NCBI GenBank assembly: GCA_027031145.1
Contig: JALVEG010000335.1
Coordinates: 1 to 10,117 of the forward strand
Direction: 5' to 3'
DNA length: 10,117 nt
From: Saprospiraceae bacterium
Lineage (GTDB): Bacteria > Bacteroidota > Bacteroidia > Chitinophagales > Saprospiraceae
Below are positions 6,430-10,117 of this stretch, one piece after another. The notes under the pieces were generated by a model. The model was not told the DNA's origin. It worked only from the letters and a program-made list of their open reading frames with translations, and searched no databases. A program made the translations under genes and the position numbers. Each line of letters opens with the position of its first letter. Positions within the stretch are counted from its first letter, which is position 1.

Positions 6430-6715
6430 GCCTCAGAGAGGCGACATTATGGTAGTAGAAATAATACAAAAACCATTAAAAGCCCCGTTAGGGGCGACAT
6501 TATGGCAGCAATAAGAAATTGAAACATTAAAAGCCCTGTAGGGGCGACATTATGGTAGTAGAAATAATACAAAAACCATTAAAAGCCCCGTTAGGGGCGA
6601 CATTATGGCAGCAATAAGAAATTGAAACATTAAAAGCCCTGTAGGGGCGACATTATGGTAGTAGAAAAAAGGAATAAAAAACATTAAAAGCCCTGTAAGG
6701 GCGACATTATGGTAG
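6430..6715 (+). repeat. REP-like hairpin array downstream of the transposase, six units
   Basis: Hairpins start at 6430 (GCCTCAGAGAGGC), 6482 (GCCCCGTTAGGGGC), 6533 (GCCCTGTAGGGGC), 6585 (GCCCCGTTAGGGGC), 6636 (GCCCTGTAGGGGC) and 6690 (GCCCTGTAAGGGC). All are followed by GACATTATGG and then TAG or CAG. Spacing is 51-54 bases. The units at 6482 and 6585 have GGCAG instead of GGTAG and a different linker (CAATAAGAAATTGAAA), so unit types alternate. Confidence 0.92.
6443..6668 (+). repeat. Perfect 103-bp higher-order tandem duplication within the array
   Basis: The two-unit block from 6443 to 6545 is repeated without visible change from 6546 to 6648, and a partial third copy runs to about 6668. 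The perfect identity points to a recent duplication by slippage or unequal recombination. Confidence 0.9.
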
Positions 6716-6795
6716 AAAGATTGTATTGCCTTTGTGTTTTGGCGGGATTTTTGCTCAAACAAAGCAAAAATCATGACAAAACCGGAAAATTTGAC
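6711..6795 (+). repeat. Conserved tail with foldback (copy 2 of 2)
   Basis: This matches 1588-1670. It folds as GTTTTG (6736-6741) and ATTTTTGCT (6747-6755) pairing with AGCAAAAAT (6763-6771) and CAAAAC (6777-6782), with a symmetric 5-nt internal loop on each side. It closes the plus-oriented array and abuts the leader of the next gene. A role as an element end or as a regulatory hairpin is inference. Confidence 0.7.
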
Positions 6796-6817
6796 AATAA
6801 ATATAAATTTAAAACCA

Positions 6818-9625
6818 ATGAAAAATTTTTTACTTTTCTTCTTTTTAATCTATGCACTCAATAGCAGTGCCCAATTTTTCGAATCTACCGGAACTATTCC
6901 TCCGGGTATCAAATGGAAACAAATAAATACAGATACTGTCAGGGTGGTCTTTCCAAATGGGCTTGAGTCAAAAGCACAAAGGCTGACAAATCTTATACAT
7001 TATTTGGCAAAAAATAACAAAACATCTATTGGGGAAAAACAAGAAAAAATAGATATTTTTTTGATTAATACCGGTTCTGGTTCTAATGGATTTGTGCGTC
7101 CGGCACCTTATCATTCCAAATTTTATACCATGCCCCCACAATATCCTTTTGCCGGTACTGTCGATTGGTTGGACTTATTGGGAATACATGAGTATCGACA
7201 TGTGATGCAAATGAATAATTCCAAGCAAGGAATTACCGGACTGGCAAAATACTTTTTTGGAGACTTTGCATGGAGCATTGGTATGTTTGGTGCTGTACCC
7301 AACTGGTTTTGGGAAGGAGATGCAGTACAACAAGAGACAGCACTGAGTCATTCAGGAAGAGGAAGACTGCCATTGTTCAAAGATAGATTTCTGTCGATAA
7401 TGGACCTGAAAAAACCATTTGGATATGAAAAAATGCGATGTGGATCCTTTCGCAACTATGTTCCCGATCATTATGCACTTGGCTATCAGATGGTAAATTA
7501 TGGCAGAAAAGAGTTTGGTAATGATCTTTGGAAAAAAGTTTTTTCCGATGCAGTATCTTATAAATCGATTTTATGGCCTTTTTCTCATGCTTTAAAGAAA
7601 CAAACAGGTTTTTCCACAAAAAAAATGTATTCCGAAATTGTTAATTCATACAAAAACAATGAAGAGAATACGCCATTTTTTATTGCTTTTGCGCCTGATA
7701 AATACAAAAGTGATATTGAGAAAAATAACCCCGGATTTTATTACGGACCGCATTTTATTTCAAATAATAAGATCATTGCTATCAAAAGTAGTTTTGATCG
7801 CGCATCAAAATTTGTAGAAATAGATATTAAAAACAAGGAAGAAAAAGATATCTATCCTGTAAGTTACAATTTCGGCAATTTTGATACCGATGGCAAAAAA
7901 ATAGTATGGAATGAAATAAATGCCGACCCGAGATGGGCTTATGTCAGTTACTCCAATATTTACAGTTATGATATCAAAACTAAAACCGTGGATAAACTTA
8001 CTTCCGGAAATAGATATTTCTCCCCTTCCATTTCTCCCGATGGAGACAGTATCTGTGTATTTGAAGCCGATGAAAATTTAAATTACAAATTATTGATCCT
8101 TGATAGTAAATCAGGGAAAAAAATCAAAGAATTAGACAATCCCCATAACTATTATTACAGTTATCCGGATTGGGTTGATGCTACACATATTGTTTCTATT
8201 GCCACTCATGATAACAAAAATGCTATTGTTAAAATAAATATTGATAATAGTGATATTTCCGAATTGATACCATTTACATATACAACAATTCAGGATCTAA
8301 GATATAATGATAATAAAGTTTTCTTTTCTGCTCCTGACCTGGTTTTTAGCGACAAACAAACTTTGTATTATTATAATATAAAAAATAGCAAAATTTATAA
8401 ATTCAATCAACAAGGTGATTATGCTGTTTTCAGTCCTGATCTTGCTGATGACGGTAATTTGGCTTATTGTGATCTTAAATTTGATAATACCGTTTTGAAA
8501 GTAAAGGAAGCTGAAGTTGTTTTTGACAATCTTGGTTCAGATAACTTAGACAGAAATTATGAAATAGAAGATGAAAAAATATTAAAGGCAGAAGGAGGTT
8601 CGATCCTGGAAAAAGTGCCGGCAAAAAAATATAAGGTTGAAAAATATAGTCCTGCAAAACATCTGATCAATTTTCACTCATGGTATCCATTGAGCAGTGA
8701 TACTGAATATTCAGCTGTTTTCCAGTCCAATGATAAATTGGATAAACTTTCATTGAGACTGGTTCCTGCTTATAATATCAATGAAAAATCATTTGCTATG
8801 GGTACATATATAGATTATGGTGGATGGTATCCTGTGTTTTCATTGGGATTTGTTCCTAAATTCAATATGCATCATATCATTAATGGACAGAAGTATATAA
8901 GTAATTATAATCAGATAAAAGCAGCGGTTTCATTACCTTTAAGCTATACCAGGTTGAATTATGTTAAAAAGATCAATGCAAAACTTGTTTATAACGCTTC
9001 GCATTATTGGCATTCCAATAATACCGAACTCAATAATAATTTGGATCAATATTTAAATCTTGATTTCTTTTATTCCAATCATAAAAAAAGCTCATACAGG
9101 TCATTTTATCCTGATTTCGGTTATGATCTTAATGTTACTTTTGGAGATATCAATTTCGATTCCGGGCTCAATAGCATTGTAGGATATACAAAGGTCTTTT
9201 TACCGGGAATTTTTGACAATCACAGTTTAAGATTAAGATATAATTTTTTGACTTATGTAGGAGAAGTTAGAAGATCTGCTGATATTTCCAATTTTTATTT
9301 TGCCAGGGGTTATAATCTGTATGGTGTTGAAAACATGGTAAACGGTTTGAAAATAAATTATTCATTTCCGCTAATATATCCTGATCTGGTATTAGGCAAG
9401 TTTGTTTTTGTCAAGAGAATCAGGGCAAATCTGTATTTTGATATTGACAGGATTGAATACAAAATACATGGTCCTGAATATAAAAGATCTGCCGGGATCG
9501 AATTTTTATTTGATAATGTATATTTCAGAACAGGGACAATGCCTCTTGGTTTTGGAATAAATTATTTGTTTGATCATGACAGTAAAGAATATCCGGTCAA
9601 TGTCAGATTTATTATGGATTTTTAA
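6818..9625 (+). CDS. Outer-membrane protein: HExxH peptidase domain, TolB-like propeller, C-terminal barrel
   Basis: This is a 935-residue protein. Residues 1-19 are a signal peptide (MKNFLLFFFLIYALNSSAQ). Residues about 35-275 form a gluzincin-type metallopeptidase domain with HEYRH at 124-128 and a downstream WFWEGD with Glu166 as the probable third zinc ligand. Residues about 305-560 contain TolB/PD40-like propeller blades (FSPSISPDGDSICVFEAD, IYSYDIKTKTVDKLTSG). Residues about 615-935 are rich in alternating aromatic strands and end FIMDF, consistent with an outer-membrane beta-barrel. It is predicted to be a cell-envelope protease or assembly factor; the substrate is unknown. The frame stays open upstream to a GTG at 6734, but that part is repeat sequence. 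The ATG at 6818 is chosen because the signal peptide starts there. The architecture mirrors the divergently transcribed gene at 1728-4961, but the zinc site is intact here. Confidence 0.88.
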   Translation: MKNFLLFFFLIYALNSSAQFFESTGTIPPGIKWKQINTDTVRVVFPNGLESKAQRLTNLIHYLAKNNKTSIGEKQEKIDIFLINTGSGSNGFVRPAPYHSKFYTMPPQYPFAGTVDWLDLLGIHEYRHVMQMNNSKQGITGLAKYFFGDFAWSIGMFGAVPNWFWEGDAVQQETALSHSGRGRLPLFKDRFLSIMDLKKPFGYEKMRCGSFRNYVPDHYALGYQMVNYGRKEFGNDLWKKVFSDAVSYKSILWPFSHALKKQTGFSTKKMYSEIVNSYKNNEENTPFFIAFAPDKYKSDIEKNNPGFYYGPHFISNNKIIAIKSSFDRASKFVEIDIKNKEEKDIYPVSYNFGNFDTDGKKIVWNEINADPRWAYVSYSNIYSYDIKTKTVDKLTSGNRYFSPSISPDGDSICVFEADENLNYKLLILDSKSGKKIKELDNPHNYYYSYPDWVDATHIVSIATHDNKNAIVKINIDNSDISELIPFTYTTIQDLRYNDNKVFFSAPDLVFSDKQTLYYYNIKNSKIYKFNQQGDYAVFSPDLADDGNLAYCDLKFDNTVLKVKEAEVVFDNLGSDNLDRNYEIEDEKILKAEGGSILEKVPAKKYKVEKYSPAKHLINFHSWYPLSSDTEYSAVFQSNDKLDKLSLRLVPAYNINEKSFAMGTYIDYGGWYPVFSLGFVPKFNMHHIINGQKYISNYNQIKAAVSLPLSYTRLNYVKKINAKLVYNASHYWHSNNTELNNNLDQYLNLDFFYSNHKKSSYRSFYPDFGYDLNVTFGDINFDSGLNSIVGYTKVFLPGIFDNHSLRLRYNFLTYVGEVRRSADISNFYFARGYNLYGVENMVNGLKINYSFPLIYPDLVLGKFVFVKRIRANLYFDIDRIEYKIHGPEYKRSAGIEFLFDNVYFRTGTMPLGFGINYLFDHDSKEYPVNVRFIMDF

Positions 9626-9670
9626 CTATGAAGTTTGTTAAATATAATTATAAATATTAATTTTGCGCGA

Positions 9671-9703
9671 ATTACTCAGTCAGATGGTTTTATCTGAGTA
9701 GTT
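9671..9703. repeat. Small palindrome with MITE-like end sequence, or terminator
   Basis: TACTCAG (9673-9679) pairs with CTGAGTA (9694-9700), or alternatively TCAGAT (9680-9685) with ATCTGA (9692-9697). The right side read outward-in, AACTACTCAG, equals 10 bases of the IS66-like MITE end at 5147-5162. It lies between the stop at 9625 and the tRNA; termination or a MITE relic are both possible. Confidence 0.4.
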
Positions 9704-9722
9704 ATATGTTGCGAAACATTTT

Positions 9723-9797
9723 CGGGATGTAGCTCAGCCCGGTTAGAGTACACGTCTGGGGGGCGTGGGGTCGGAGGTTCAAATCCTCTCATCCCGA
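9723..9797 (+). tRNA. tRNA-Pro (anticodon GGG)
   Basis: The cloverleaf is complete. The acceptor stem is CGGGATG with CATCCCG, followed by discriminator A and no encoded CCA. The D stem is GCTC/GAGT. The anticodon stem is CACGT/GCGTG with a 7-base loop CTGGGGG, giving anticodon GGG (reads CCC and CCU). The T arm is GGAGG-TTCAAAT-CCTCT. There are wobble pairs at the ends of the D, anticodon and T stems, but all loops have normal lengths. It is a single gene with no second tRNA in the window. Confidence 0.95.
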
Positions 9798-9802
9798 CAA
9801 GC

Positions 9803-9916
9803 ACTTTTTCGATTTACGAAGTAAATCTTAAACACAAAACCCTAAATTAATTAAAATTTTATTTTAAAATTAATTTAGGGTTTTGTGTTTTCTTTGCGAT
9901 AGCAAAGAGAAAAAGT
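9803..9916. repeat. Ordered cruciform-type palindrome downstream of the tRNA
   Basis: An outer stem ACTTTTTC/GAAAAAGT (9803-9810 with 9909-9916) encloses three hairpins almost without unpaired bases. The first is GATTTAC-GAA-GTAAATC (9811-9827). The second is a perfect 23-bp stem of 9830-9852 with 9868-9890. The third is TCTTTGC-GATA-GCAAAGA (9891-9908). Only two bases (9828-9829) are unpaired between the stems. It could terminate tRNA transcription or be an extruded cruciform; function unknown. Confidence 0.8.
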
Positions 9917-10117
9917 ATTTCCAGCGCAGGTATGAGAAAGGATTCATCGCAGATAAATCCTCTTAATTAATACAGAGTTTTGTGTTTTCTTTGCGGTAGC
10001 AAAGAGAAAAAGTATTTCCAGCGTAGGTATGAGAAAGGATTCATCGCAGATAAATCCTCTTAATTAATACAGAGTTTTGTGTTTTCTTTGCGAGAGCAAA
10101 GAGAAAAAGTATTTCCA
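9881..10117 (+). repeat. 97-bp tandem repeat, at least 2.4 copies, continuing past the window
   Basis: TTTTGTGTTTTCTTTGCG begins at 9881, 9978 and 10075, a period of 97 bases. Units are nearly identical; the visible changes are mostly in the hairpin loop (GATA, GGTA, GAGA) plus one base in GCGCAGG/GCGTAGG. Each unit carries the TCTTTGC/GCAAAGA hairpin and an AGGATT/AATCCT inverted pair. No coding frame is recognised. Confidence 0.9.

Larger units (their letters stand above)
6321..6817. other. Intergenic region between transposase and outer-membrane protein gene, almost entirely repeats
   Basis: There is no gene. It consists of an inverted pair of hairpin units (6331-6404), six plus-oriented units (6430-6715), a conserved tail with a foldback (6711-6795), and a short AT-rich leader before the next ATG. 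Minus-strand open frames here only translate the repeats. Confidence 0.8.

Noticed and set aside
5612..6715. Regular 52-bp spacing with a conserved block looks like a CRISPR array
   Set aside because: The conserved block is a hairpin plus foot with changing stem bases, the linkers are AT-rich, similar to one another and partly duplicated, units occur in both orientations, and no cas gene is present.
6550..6774. Open frame of 74 codons on the minus strand
   Set aside because: It is a translation of the REP units (repeated YHNVAPTGLLMF) and reflects the hairpin repeats, not a gene.
6734..6817. 28-residue N-terminal extension from a GTG
   Set aside because: It encodes repeat tail sequence and would bury the signal peptide that begins at 6818.
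9830..9890. Simple rho-independent terminator for the tRNA
   Set aside because: The stem is 23 bp and AT-rich, and it is part of a larger branched palindrome; termination may be one effect but does not explain the structure.

Overview
The window is AT-rich and looks like a chromosomal segment of a member of the Bacteroidota. The support is: Sec signal peptides ending in ...AQ/...GQ, start codons without a Shine-Dalgarno sequence, a BspA/DUF285 repeat surface protein with a PKD-like head, two large Bacteroidota-type proteins that join a peptidase-MA-like domain, a TolB-like propeller and an outer-membrane barrel, and dense intergenic palindromes. No finer placement is possible from the sequence alone.

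Layout. (1) 1-871, minus strand: 5' part of a secreted DUF285/BspA-type protein with 75-bp (25-residue) repeats, running off the left edge. (2) 872-1727: no gene, but two unrelated long inverted-repeat elements, two short tandem repeats and a solitary REP-like hairpin unit with a conserved tail. (3) 1728-4961, minus strand: a 1077-residue outer-membrane protein whose N-terminal peptidase-MA-like domain has lost its zinc-binding residues. (4) 4962-6817: a repeat-rich divergent intergenic region. It holds a 162-bp fold-back MITE with IS66-like ends and an 8-bp target duplication, then a RAYT/IS200-like HUH transposase gene (5859-6320) embedded in about 17 hairpin units, mostly at a 52-bp period. 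(5) 6818-9625, plus strand: a 935-residue protein of the same three-part plan as (3), but with an intact HEYRH...WFWEG zinc site. (6) tRNA-Pro(GGG) at 9723-9797, followed by a highly ordered cruciform-type palindrome and a 97-bp tandem repeat that runs off the right edge.

How the parts relate. The two large proteins are head-to-head and transcribed away from the transposase region, as a catalytically intact and a catalytically dead version of one architecture. The region between them behaves as a REP/RAYT locus. Its hairpin stems differ in sequence but keep base pairing, they occur in both orientations, and a block holding the end of the transposase gene plus its two inverted hairpin units is present twice (82 of 83 bases identical in the core). 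This suggests an earlier transposase copy was lost, leaving its 3' scar. The repeat system at the locus is the most unusual content. No defence, secretion or metabolic operon is visible.
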